Origin: ZC4RG30 sp964632365
Lineage (GTDB): Bacteria > Pseudomonadota > Gammaproteobacteria > Steroidobacterales > Steroidobacteraceae
Reading direction: 5' to 3'
Assembly: GCA_964632365.1 (NCBI GenBank)
Contig: CAZWDR010000018.1
Span: 1-32,958, forward strand
Length of the DNA stretch: 32,958 nucleotides
The position numbers were made by a program, and so were the translations under genes. The notes beneath the pieces were generated by a model. That model had not been told where the DNA came from and made no database searches. It saw only the letters and a list, made by a program, of their open reading frames with translations. Shown here one piece after another: positions 1 to 10,182 of the stretch (the stretch's first letter is position 1; each line of letters begins with the position of its first letter).

Positions 1-2
1 CC

Positions 3-1019
3 GCGCAGCCGCCGCCGGTCACCGACGTGCGCGACAAGGTGGCCTACATCACCGGTGGCTCCAGTGGCATCGGCCTTGGCATCGCGCGCGCGCTGCATGA
101 AGCCGGCGCGAAGGTGATCCTCGGCAACCTCGACGCGTCGCAGTTCGCCGCCGCGCTGGCGCAGTTTCCCGCCGGCGACCCGCGCGTGCGCACCATCGTG
201 CACGACGTGCTCGACCGCGATGGCTGGGAGCGCAAGGCCGACGAGATCGAGAAGCTGTTCGGACCGGTGCACATCCTGATCAACAACGCGGGCGTGGGCC
301 GGTTGCCGACGGTGCTGGAAGGCACGCTGAAGGACTGGGACTGGGGCATGGGCGTGAACTTCTGGGGACCGCTGTGCGGCGTGCGCGCGTTCGCGCCGCG
401 CATGCTGGCACGCAAGGAGGGCTGCCACATCGTCACGACCTCCTCGACCGATGGCGTGCTGTTCGGCAGCGGCAACATCTACGCGGTCAGCAAGATGGCC
501 GTGACGGGGTTCATGGAAGCGCTGCGGCACCAGCTGCGCACCACGAACATCGGCACCTCGAACCTGCTGCCGGGCGCCACCACCACCAATCTGGCGCAGA
601 GCGCAAGCTACCGTCCCGACGCATGGCAGAACCCGCAGACGCCCGGGGATGCAGCGTCCGCCGCGGCGCCGGCCGCACCCGCTGCGCCGCCCCGGGGCGG
701 CACAGCGGCCGGTCCGGGAGGACCGCCGCCCGCACGGCCTGATGCCGGTCCGCTGTGGGCACGGCCGCAGGATCCGCTGACTGTGGGCCGCCTGGTGGTC
801 GATGGCATCCTGCACAACGACATGTGGATCTTCCCGGCACCGGAGTATCGCGTCGGCGTCGAGGCCCGCGGCCAGGCGATGGCCGAATCGATGGTGCCCT
901 ACACGCCGATGCCCGCGCACATCACAGCCGGCCGCAACAGCTACTTCCGCACGCCGATCTATGTGCAGGAGATCGCGCACCGGCGCGCAACGCGCCAGCG
1001 CAGGATCCCGGGCCTTTGA
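3..1019 (+). CDS. SDR family oxidoreductase (5' end outside window)
   Basis: A short-chain dehydrogenase/reductase, expected to use NAD(P)(H) on an alcohol or carbonyl; the substrate cannot be read from sequence. Counting from the GTG at position 27, the cofactor motif TGGSSGIG is at residues 9-16, NNAG at 86-89, the catalytic Ser at 139/140 and YxxxK at Tyr152/Lys156. The frame stays open to the window edge and reads A-Q-P-P-P-V-T-D before that GTG. This resembles the mature end of a signal peptide, as in the SDR at 17086, so the true start is probably upstream and the gene is partial here. Residues 207-242 are an Ala/Pro/Gly-rich insert that is unusual for the fold. The stop lies 9 bp from the convergent hrpA stop. 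Family certain, substrate unknown. Confidence 0.88.
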   Translation, partial: AQPPPVTDVRDKVAYITGGSSGIGLGIARALHEAGAKVILGNLDASQFAAALAQFPAGDPRVRTIVHDVLDRDGWERKADEIEKLFGPVHILINNAGVGRLPTVLEGTLKDWDWGMGVNFWGPLCGVRAFAPRMLARKEGCHIVTTSSTDGVLFGSGNIYAVSKMAVTGFMEALRHQLRTTNIGTSNLLPGATTTNLAQSASYRPDAWQNPQTPGDAASAAAPAAPAAPPRGGTAAGPGGPPPARPDAGPLWARPQDPLTVGRLVVDGILHNDMWIFPAPEYRVGVEARGQAMAESMVPYTPMPAHITAGRNSYFRTPIYVQEIAHRRATRQRRIPGL

Positions 1020-1028
1020 GCGGCAAGG

Positions 1029-4000
1029 TCACGTCAGTGGGCGCTGTACCCGTTCTGCCCAGGCCTGCTCGAGCCGTCGCGCCGACACCGTGACGCGCGT
1101 CTTCAGCTGCTGCGCGAACAGCGACACGCGCAGCTCCTCCAGCAGCCAGCGGTAGTCGTCGCCGGCCGGCGGCAGCAAGCCACGCTCGGCCTTCACGCGC
1201 TCGCGATAGCGCGCCTCCAGCGGCGCCACCTCCGCTGCCAGCTGCGCATCGCGGCGCGGATCGCGGGCCGCTTTCTCCAGGCGCTGCTCGATGGCCTGCA
1301 GGTAGCGCGGGAACTCGCGCAGACGTTCCAGTGGTGTCACCAGCAGGAAGCCGGCCGGCACCAGCCAGGCCAGCTGTGCGCGGATGTCCGCCGCCGTGGC
1401 GGGCGGCGCCTTCGGCATTGCCGCCAGCACGCGCGCCAGTCGTTCGAGCGCCGACTGCACCAGCCGCGAGATCTCCTGGGCCGGCAGGCCGAGGCCGCCG
1501 CGGCGCGCGGCGACGCGCGCGTCGAACTGCGCCTTGGTGCGCAGCGGCTCCTGGTCGTCGATGAACACCGAGGCCACCACGCGGTCGAGCAGGTCCTCGC
1601 GCAGGTCACGGCCCGTCGTCAGCTGCGGATGCAGCAACGGATGCGCGTTGAGTGCACGATAGGTGATCTCGCCCTGCACGTTGACCGGCAGGTCGCGGCG
1701 CATCGACTTGAACTCGCGCGACATCGCCAGCCGCACCAGTCGCACGCTGCCCTGGCGGTGGCTTTCGCGCGCTTCCGGCGGCGTCGCAAACACGCGAAGG
1801 CCGACCGTGTCACCCTCATCCACCAGCGCAGGAAAGCCCATCTGCGGCCGCGCCGCGCTGCCGGTCTGCCGCTGCTCCGGGATGTCACCGAATTCCCAGC
1901 TGCGCGCCCCGGTGGTGATCTGCGATTGCCGCGCATACTGCTGCTGCGCCAGGTCCGCGTGCTGCGCGCGCAGTTGCGCGAGGCTGCGCGAGCGGGACAC
2001 GACCTGGTCGGATTCGTCCAGCAGCAGCAGGTTCATGCGCAGGTGCGCCGGCAGCAGCTCCTCGCGGAACGCGGTCTTCGGCACATGCACGCCGCCGGTG
2101 CGCGACAGCGCCTCTGCCAGTTGCGCGTGCAGCGAGCCGCGACCGAAATCCAGCATCGGCATGGCCGCGGCCACCGCTTCGGGCACCGGCACGAAATGCA
2201 CGCGCAGGTTCTTCGGCAGCGCGCGCACCAGCGCGGTGACCAGCTCCGCGAACAGGCCGGGCACCAGCCACTCGAACCGCTCCGCGGGGAGCTGGTTCAG
2301 CACATGCAGCGGGATCAGCGCCGACACGCCGTCATCCTCATGCCCGGGATCGAACCGGTAGCGCAGCGGGATCGTCAGCGGCCCGGCCTCCAGGTGATCC
2401 GGAAAGCGCTCCTCGGGCAGCGTGGCATCGCTGGCCGCGATGTCCTGCTCCGTGAGCCACAACAGCTTCGGATCGGCCTTCTCGGCCTCGCGCCGCCATT
2501 GCTCGAAGGCCACGCCGGTCGAGATGCCGGCCGGCACGCGGGCCTCGAAGAATTCCTGCAGGCGGTGCGCGTCGACCAGCAGGTCCACGCGGCGGCCTTT
2601 CTGCTGCAGGTATTCGGTGTCCGCGAGCAGCTGGCGATTGTGCGCGAGGAACGGGGCGCGGCTGTCGTACTCCATCTGCACCAGCGCGTGGCGGATGAAC
2701 AGCTCGCGCGCGGCCACCGGATCGACGCGCTCGAACGGCACGCGCCGCCCGGATGACAGGATCAGCCCGAACAGGGTGACGCGCTCATGGATCGCGGCGC
2801 GCGCCGCGCGGCGTTCCCAGTGCGGCTCATAGTGCTGGAAGCGCACCAGGTGCGCGCCGGCCTGCTCGATCCACGCCGGTTCCACACGCGCCACCGTGCG
2901 CGCATAGACCTTCGTGGTCTGGACCTGCTCGGCGCTGACGATCCAGGCCGGGCGCGCCTTGAACTGCCCGGAGCCGGGATGGATGAACAGCTTCGTGCCA
3001 TTGGCGCCCAGGTATTCGCCCTGCTCACGCCGCTGCGCCACCTGCGACAGCAGCCCGGCCAGCAGCGCGCGATGGATGGCGTCATAGGTGGCTGGCTGCG
3101 CATTCACTTGCAGCGCCAGCTCGCCCTTGACCACTTCCATCACCTGCCCATGCACGTCATGCCACTCGGACAGCCGGAGGTATGACAGGAAATTCTCGCG
3201 GCACCAGGCGCGCAGCTTCGCGCGCGACAGCTGGGCGCGCTGTTCGCTGAACGCGTGCCACAGTTTCAGCAAAGACATGAAGTCGGACTGCGGATCGCGC
3301 AGCGGCGCATGCTTCTGGTCGGCCTGGGTCTGCTTGTCGGCGGGGCGGTCGCGCGGATCCGGCACTGACAGCGCCGCGGCGATGATGGCGACCTCCTCGA
3401 GCGCCTTCTCGCCGCCCGCGGCCAGCAGCATGCGCCCCAGGCGCGGATCCAGTGGCAGCTTCGACAGCCGGCTGCCCATGGGTGTCAGCCTGCCTTCCTC
3501 GTCAAGCGCGCCCAGTTCACGCAGCGTGCGTTGCCCGTCGCGGATGTAGCGGCCATCCGGCGGCTCGACAAACGGGAACTCCTCGATGGCGCCGAGTTTC
3601 AGCGCATGCATCTGCAGGATCACCGCGGCCAGGTTCGTGCGCTGGATCTCCGGCTCGGTGTATTCCGGCCGCGCGAGGAAATCCGCTTCGGAATACAGGC
3701 GGACCGCGATGCCCGGGCCGACGCGGCCGCAGCGTCCGGAGCGCTGGTTCGCCGAGGCCTGCGAGATCTTCTCGATGGGCAGGCGCTGCAGGCGGCTGCG
3801 ATGGCTGTAGCGGCTGATGCGCGCGACACCGGTGTCGATCACCGCGCGGATGCCGGGCACGGTCAGCGAGGTCTCCGCCACATTGGTCGCGAGCACGATG
3901 CGCCGCCTGCCGGACGGGCGGAACACGCGCTCCTGCTCGTTCTGCGCCAGCCGTGAATACAGCGGCAGGATCTCGCAGCCCTGCGGATGATGCTTGCGCA

Positions 4001-4925
4001 GTGATTCGGCCGTCTCGCGGATCTCGCGCTCGCCGCTGAGGAACACCAGGATGTCGCCACTCTGGTCGCGCCACAGCTCATCGACCGCGGCGAGGATGCC
4101 CTCCTGCTGGCCGGTGGCGGTCTCGTCGGATTCCTCGTCGATCTGCACTGGCCGGTAGCGCACCTCCACCGGATAGCTGCGGCCCGACACGTTGATGATC
4201 GGCGCATCGCTGAAGTGCCTCGAGAAGCGCTGCGGATCAATCGTCGCGGAGGTGATCACCACCTTCAGGTCCGGCCGTTTCGGCAGCAGCCATTTCAGGT
4301 AGCCGAGCAGGAAATCGATGTTCAGCGAGCGCTCGTGCGCCTCGTCGACGATCAGCGTGTCGTAGTAGTCCAGGAAGCGGTCACCCTGCGTCTCGGCCAG
4401 CAGGATGCCATCGGTCATCAATTTGATCAGGCCTTCCGGGCGCGTGCGGTCCTGGAAGCGCAGCTTGTAGCCCACCAGCTGTCCGGGCGTGGTTTTCAGT
4501 TCCTCGGCGATGCGCGCTGCCACGGTGCGCGCCGCGATGCGCCGCGGCTGCGTGTGGCCGATGGCGCCGGTGAGGCCGCGGCCGGCTTCCAGGCAGATCT
4601 TCGGCAGCTGCGTGGTCTTGCCCGAGCCGGTCTCGCCGCAGACGATGACCACCTGGTGCTGCACGATGGCGTCGCGGATCTGCGCGCGATGCGCCGACAC
4701 CGGCAGTTCTTCCGGATAGGTGATGGCCGGCACGCTGGCGGCCCGCGCCCGCACCGCGGCGGCCGATGCGGCCATGCGATCTGCCAGTGCCGCCTCGGCG
4801 GCCTGCGTGTCCTGGCCGCGCAGGCGCTGGCCCCGCAGGCGGTCGCCGTCGCGCCGCAGGCGGAAGCGGTCGCGGCGCAGGCAATCCTCGAGGCGGATGG
4901 GCGAAGTCGGGTCCGGCGGAATCAT
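1029..4925 (-). CDS. hrpA: ATP-dependent RNA helicase HrpA (DEAH box)
   Basis: A 1298-residue DEAH-box RNA helicase, almost exactly the length of E. coli HrpA (1300). It is a cytoplasmic SF2 enzyme; in E. coli HrpA acts in mRNA processing and in rescue of stalled or collided ribosomes. Visible motifs are Walker A GETGSGKT at residues 97-104, DEAH at 194-197, SAT at 226-228 and motif VI QRSGRCGR at 394-401. The helicase-associated and OB regions follow, then a long C-terminal half that fits the HrpA-specific DUF3418 region. The ATG at 4925 gives the expected N-terminus. It is followed on the same strand by a 90-bp gap upstream, so it is probably transcribed alone or by read-through from the sialidase-like gene. 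The helicase core is intact. Confidence 0.97.
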   Translation of the reverse strand: MIPPDPTSPIRLEDCLRRDRFRLRRDGDRLRGQRLRGQDTQAAEAALADRMAASAAAVRARAASVPAITYPEELPVSAHRAQIRDAIVQHQVVIVCGETGSGKTTQLPKICLEAGRGLTGAIGHTQPRRIAARTVAARIAEELKTTPGQLVGYKLRFQDRTRPEGLIKLMTDGILLAETQGDRFLDYYDTLIVDEAHERSLNIDFLLGYLKWLLPKRPDLKVVITSATIDPQRFSRHFSDAPIINVSGRSYPVEVRYRPVQIDEESDETATGQQEGILAAVDELWRDQSGDILVFLSGEREIRETAESLRKHHPQGCEILPLYSRLAQNEQERVFRPSGRRRIVLATNVAETSLTVPGIRAVIDTGVARISRYSHRSRLQRLPIEKISQASANQRSGRCGRVGPGIAVRLYSEADFLARPEYTEPEIQRTNLAAVILQMHALKLGAIEEFPFVEPPDGRYIRDGQRTLRELGALDEEGRLTPMGSRLSKLPLDPRLGRMLLAAGGEKALEEVAIIAAALSVPDPRDRPADKQTQADQKHAPLRDPQSDFMSLLKLWHAFSEQRAQLSRAKLRAWCRENFLSYLRLSEWHDVHGQVMEVVKGELALQVNAQPATYDAIHRALLAGLLSQVAQRREQGEYLGANGTKLFIHPGSGQFKARPAWIVSAEQVQTTKVYARTVARVEPAWIEQAGAHLVRFQHYEPHWERRAARAAIHERVTLFGLILSSGRRVPFERVDPVAARELFIRHALVQMEYDSRAPFLAHNRQLLADTEYLQQKGRRVDLLVDAHRLQEFFEARVPAGISTGVAFEQWRREAEKADPKLLWLTEQDIAASDATLPEERFPDHLEAGPLTIPLRYRFDPGHEDDGVSALIPLHVLNQLPAERFEWLVPGLFAELVTALVRALPKNLRVHFVPVPEAVAAAMPMLDFGRGSLHAQLAEALSRTGGVHVPKTAFREELLPAHLRMNLLLLDESDQVVSRSRSLAQLRAQHADLAQQQYARQSQITTGARSWEFGDIPEQRQTGSAARPQMGFPALVDEGDTVGLRVFATPPEARESHRQGSVRLVRLAMSREFKSMRRDLPVNVQGEITYRALNAHPLLHPQLTTGRDLREDLLDRVVASVFIDDQEPLRTKAQFDARVAARRGGLGLPAQEISRLVQSALERLARVLAAMPKAPPATAADIRAQLAWLVPAGFLLVTPLERLREFPRYLQAIEQRLEKAARDPRRDAQLAAEVAPLEARYRERVKAERGLLPPAGDDYRWLLEELRVSLFAQQLKTRVTVSARRLEQAWAERVQRPLT

Positions 4926-5015
4926 GGGCGCGGGGCGCGCGCGGGCGTGGCGGGCATCAGCCGCAAGTCTACTGGATGCCCCTTCGCGATGTGCCCCGCG
5001 GCCGGCCCGGAGGGA

Positions 5016-6254
5016 TCAGACCGAGAAGATGCTGCGCGCGATGTGCCGCTTGCCGCCGTTCACCTGCACCGGATCGTCCTTGCCGTTGAAGTAGTAGATG
5101 CAGCCGACCTTGCCGGGCTCCACTTCCCAGGCATTGGGATAGCCCAGGTCCCAGCTGCCACCGTCGTCGCGCACGATCAGCTCACGGCCCCAGGTGCGAC
5201 CCTCATCCTCGCTGACCGTGGCGCGGATGCCGTAGTTCGGCAGCCGGTAGCCATACACCATCACCAGCCGCCCATCGCCCATGCGCACCAGGCTCCCCGG
5301 CGCGCCGAAGTCGTTCACGCGCGACAGGAACGCCCAGGTGCGGCCGCCGTCGTCGCTGTAATGCACTTCGGTCCACATGTCGCCGGTGGGGTCGCGCTGG
5401 CAGCGCAGCGTGCACAGGATGCGGCCATTGGGCAGCAGCGTGGCGCGCGGATAGAACCAGCGGTGACCGCTGAAGGCGAGGCTGCTGGCCTGCTGGTCGC
5501 TCTTCGCCTGCTCGAATGGATCACGCTCGGGCGTGATGAAACTCATGAAGTGGAACGCGGTGCCGCCGTCGAGGCTGCCGTAGACCAGCGGGCGGCGGTT
5601 GCCGTTGGCCTGCACCTCGAACATGAACAGCAGGCAGCGGCCATCCGGCCGCACCAGGTACGAGTTCAGCGCGGTCAGTGAATGCAGGCCATCGAGCGGC
5701 AGCATCGACGGGCCGGACCAGGTGCGGCCGCCATCCTTCGACACGCGGATCGGCGCGCGACCAGCCGGCGTGCCGAAGCCGGTGCTGAACGATGACACCA
5801 TCACATTGCGGTCCAGGTAGTCGATGGGACCGGACTCGCTGAATGGCTTCGCGCCGGCACCGGCCGCCGTCAGCACATCGAACTCCGGGTTCGCGCCGTT
5901 CCAGGTGCGACCGCGGTCGGTGGAGCGCACCGTGACCTGCCTGGTCGCGCGCGCGTTGCGGAACAGGTTGTTGTGGTTGATGAAGTCCGGATCGAGGTAG
6001 TCGATGCTCACCGCATCGAAGTTCTGCATCAGGTGGCCGTTGGCGTCTTCCCAGAAGCCGCGCGTATAGGGCCACGAGCAGAACTCGTCCTCGCGGCGGT
6101 AGACCACCGCGTGATCGAGGTCGCGCGCCGGCGCCGGTGGCGCATAAGTGTGCAGGATCGTGGGCGCGCCGCCCGGCGCGCGGGAGCCACTCCCGCAGGC
6201 CGTGACGGCGGCAAGCGGTGCGACGGAGGCAAGCAGGGCGCGGCGGCTGATCAT
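5016..6254 (-). CDS. Exported BNR/sialidase-like lipoprotein (probable Tat substrate)
   Basis: A 412-residue six-bladed beta-propeller protein of the BNR/sialidase superfamily. Four Asp-boxes (S-x-D-x-G-x-T-W) are plain at residues 111-118, 172-179, 300-307 and 348-355. The N-terminus has a twin-arginine motif S-R-R-A-L-L at 3-8, a hydrophobic stretch, and a lipobox V-T-A-C with Cys20. It is therefore probably exported folded by Tat and then lipidated. Family members act as exo-sialidases or as other glycan hydrolases or binding proteins; I cannot place the catalytic Arg triad with certainty, so enzymatic activity is not established. It lies 127 bp downstream of xylH on the same strand. This fits a sugar-scavenging block, and it may be read from the xyl operon or from its own promoter. 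Confidence 0.85.
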   Translation of the reverse strand: MISRRALLASVAPLAAVTACGSGSRAPGGAPTILHTYAPPAPARDLDHAVVYRREDEFCSWPYTRGFWEDANGHLMQNFDAVSIDYLDPDFINHNNLFRNARATRQVTVRSTDRGRTWNGANPEFDVLTAAGAGAKPFSESGPIDYLDRNVMVSSFSTGFGTPAGRAPIRVSKDGGRTWSGPSMLPLDGLHSLTALNSYLVRPDGRCLLFMFEVQANGNRRPLVYGSLDGGTAFHFMSFITPERDPFEQAKSDQQASSLAFSGHRWFYPRATLLPNGRILCTLRCQRDPTGDMWTEVHYSDDGGRTWAFLSRVNDFGAPGSLVRMGDGRLVMVYGYRLPNYGIRATVSEDEGRTWGRELIVRDDGGSWDLGYPNAWEVEPGKVGCIYYFNGKDDPVQVNGGKRHIARSIFSV

Positions 6255-6381
6255 GGGTGACCCGTTGTTGGGAGGGGAGCACGCAGGGTAGCGCGCGGCG
6301 ACAACGGCAGATGACCCACGCGGAAAAGGTGGTGGTGCCAGTGCCCGCCCGTCGCGGCCGGCGCATGCTTCCGCGCCCTGA

Positions 6382-7508
6382 CTACGCGGGGCGCGACAGC
6401 CGGATGTCCATCCACACTGCCAGCGCCAGCACCGCTCCGCGCACGATGAATTTCATCTCCGGCGAGACCGCGAGCAGCGTCATGCCATTGAGCAGCGTGG
6501 CCATGATCAGCGCGCCGAACAGCACGCCGGTCACGGTGCCGCGGCCACCGCGCAGGCTGGCCCCGCCGATGACACAGGCGGCGATGGCATCCAGTTCCAT
6601 CAGCTGTCCGGTGGTGGTGGTCGAGGCTCCGGCAAACGCGGTCTGCAGGAACCCCGCCAGCGCGACGATGACGCCCATGATCGCGAAAGCGGCGATGACC
6701 ACACGCCCGGTGGGCACGCCGGACACTACGGCGGCCTCCTCGTTGCCGCCGATCGCGAACAGGTAGCGGCCCAGCCGCAGGTGCGCGCAGATCACATGCA
6801 CGATGAACGCGGTCGCCGCCAGCACCAGCAGGCTCAGCGGCAGGCCCCGGTACTGATTGAGCACCAGCGTGGTGAGCAGCAGCAGTTGCGCGGTGACGAA
6901 CCAGCGCAGGAACGCGCCCTCCGCATCGGCTGGCAGCCCGCGGTCGAGGCGCTCGCGTTGAGTGCGCCAGCTGGCCAGGCCCAGCAGCACGGCCAGCAGC
7001 GTCACCAGCATCCAGCCCCACAGCGGCGGCACATACCAGGTGGTGAGGATCGAGTAGAGGTTGCTTTCGCCGCCGCGCACCACCGGCACGGTCTCGCTGC
7101 GGATCACCAGCCAGTGCACGCCCTTGAAGACCAGCAGGCCGCCGAGCGTGATGATGAAGGCGGGGATCTTCTCGCGCACGATCAGCGTGCCCATCGCCGC
7201 ATACAGCGCGACGCTCAGCGCCACGGTGAGCAGCAAGGCCGCCGGCGCCGGGAAGTCCTGCTGCACCACCAGCACCGCGGCGACGCCGCCCATCAGTCCG
7301 AGGCCGCTGCCCACGCTCAGGTCGATGTGGCCGGGCACGATGATCAGCAGCATGCCCAGCGCCAGCACCGCCGTGGCGGCGACCTCGATGGCCAGCTGCG
7401 ACAGGTTGCGGGCACTGAGGAAGGCCGGATCGGCCAGCCAGAAGCACGCCGCGATCGCGACCAGTGCGATCAGCATCGAGAAATCCCGCAGTCCGACCTG
7501 CGTGGTGT

Positions 7509-7512
<4 letters not shown>
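6382..7512 (-). CDS. xylH: Sugar ABC transporter permease, XylH type
   Basis: Inner-membrane permease of a pentose ABC importer, 376 residues (E. coli XylH is 393). It is strongly hydrophobic, with about ten membrane segments. It carries the family signatures GHIDLSVGS near residues 60-70 and the cytoplasmic coupling-loop segment A-I-G-G-N-E-E-A-A-V-V-S-G-V, which contacts the ATPase. Its ATG overlaps the xylG stop by 4 bp (ATGA), indicating translational coupling. With XylF and XylG it should import D-xylose or a related sugar. It ends the tightly packed part of the operon. The family assignment is firm; the xylose specificity rests mainly on its partner XylF. Confidence 0.92.
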
Positions 7513-9098
<1,586 letters not shown>

Positions 9099-9101
9099 GG
9101 G

Positions 9102-10160
9102 CTATCGCGCTTCCTGGAACACGGCCTCGCGCGTGTGGAAGCCGTCGGCGATGACCGTCTCTTCCACGTTGTCCCGCGTGACGGTCACCACATCGAGCAG
9201 CAGCGACGGCACCTCGACGCGGCCATTGTCGATGGCATCGCGCGCCACCAGCGGCTTGCCACGCGCCAGCGACACTGCCGCCGCGGCGGCGCGGCGCGCG
9301 AGCTGCTGCACCGGCTTGTAGATGGTCATCGCCTGCTCCCCGGCGACGATGCGCTGCACGGCCACCAGCTCGGCATCCTGGCCGGTGACGATGACGCGGC
9401 CGGCGATGCCTTCCTCGCGCAGCGCCTGGATGGCGCCGCCGGCCGTGCCGTCGTTCGAGGCCAGCACCGCGTCGATGTCGCGGCCGTGGCGGGTGATGGC
9501 CGCGTTCATGATGCGTTTGGCGTTCTCGGGCTTCCAGTCGTCGGCCCAGTCCTCGTGCAGCACCTGCACCGCACCGGCCTCGAGCGCCGCGCGCAGCGCT
9601 GCGTCCTGGCCGGCCTTGAACAGCGCCGCATTGTTGTCGCTGCGCGATCCATAGATGCGCACGATGCGCAGCGGCTTCGGTGCGTCGCGCAGCGCATCGA
9701 GGATGAATCCGGCCTGCAGCGCACCCACTCGCTCATTGTCGAAGGTCATGTAGAGGTCCGGCGCGCTGTCGAGGATCAGCCGGTCATAGGAGATCACCGG
9801 GATGCCGGCGCCGTGCGCCACCTCGACGCCCCGCGCCATCGCGCGGCCATCGTGCGGCACGATCACGATCACATCGACCTGCGCGGTGACCAGTGATTCC
9901 ACATCGGCCACCTGGCGATTGTCATCGCCGTTGGCCGACAGCACCGTCACCTCGGCGCCCAGCGCGCGCGCCTGTTCCACGAACGCATCGCGGTCGCGTG
10001 TCCACCGCGCCTCCTTCAGCGTGTCCAGTGACAGTCCGATGCGCACCGGGCGCGCGGCGCCATCCAGGCGGCTGCCATCGTCGCCAGCGCGGCCGAGCAC
10101 CACACCGATCAGCACACTCAGCGCCAGCGATGCGATGACCAGGAAATTTCTGGCGCTCAT
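9102..10160 (-). CDS. xylF: D-xylose-binding protein, XylF type
   Basis: The substrate-binding protein of the ABC importer, 352 residues, type I periplasmic fold. It has XylF-specific segments: Y-D-R-L-I followed by F-D-N-E-R-V-G-x-L-Q-A, then A-S-N-D-G-T-A-G-G-A-I-Q-A-L, G-Q-D-A-E-L and the C-terminal T-V-I-A-D-G-F-H. The last segments align by eye with E. coli XylF almost position for position. The N-terminus is one hydrophobic stretch (residues 6-22) without an obvious A-x-A site before the charged linker, so it may be an uncleaved anchor rather than a cleaved signal. The start ATG is 22 bp after the GH3 stop, which makes it the second gene of the operon. Confidence 0.93.
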   Translation of the reverse strand: MSARNFLVIASLALSVLIGVVLGRAGDDGSRLDGAARPVRIGLSLDTLKEARWTRDRDAFVEQARALGAEVTVLSANGDDNRQVADVESLVTAQVDVIVIVPHDGRAMARGVEVAHGAGIPVISYDRLILDSAPDLYMTFDNERVGALQAGFILDALRDAPKPLRIVRIYGSRSDNNAALFKAGQDAALRAALEAGAVQVLHEDWADDWKPENAKRIMNAAITRHGRDIDAVLASNDGTAGGAIQALREEGIAGRVIVTGQDAELVAVQRIVAGEQAMTIYKPVQQLARRAAAAAVSLARGKPLVARDAIDNGRVEVPSLLLDVVTVTRDNVEETVIADGFHTREAVFQEAR

Positions 10161-10182
10161 GGGATACCTGCGGTTGAGAGGA

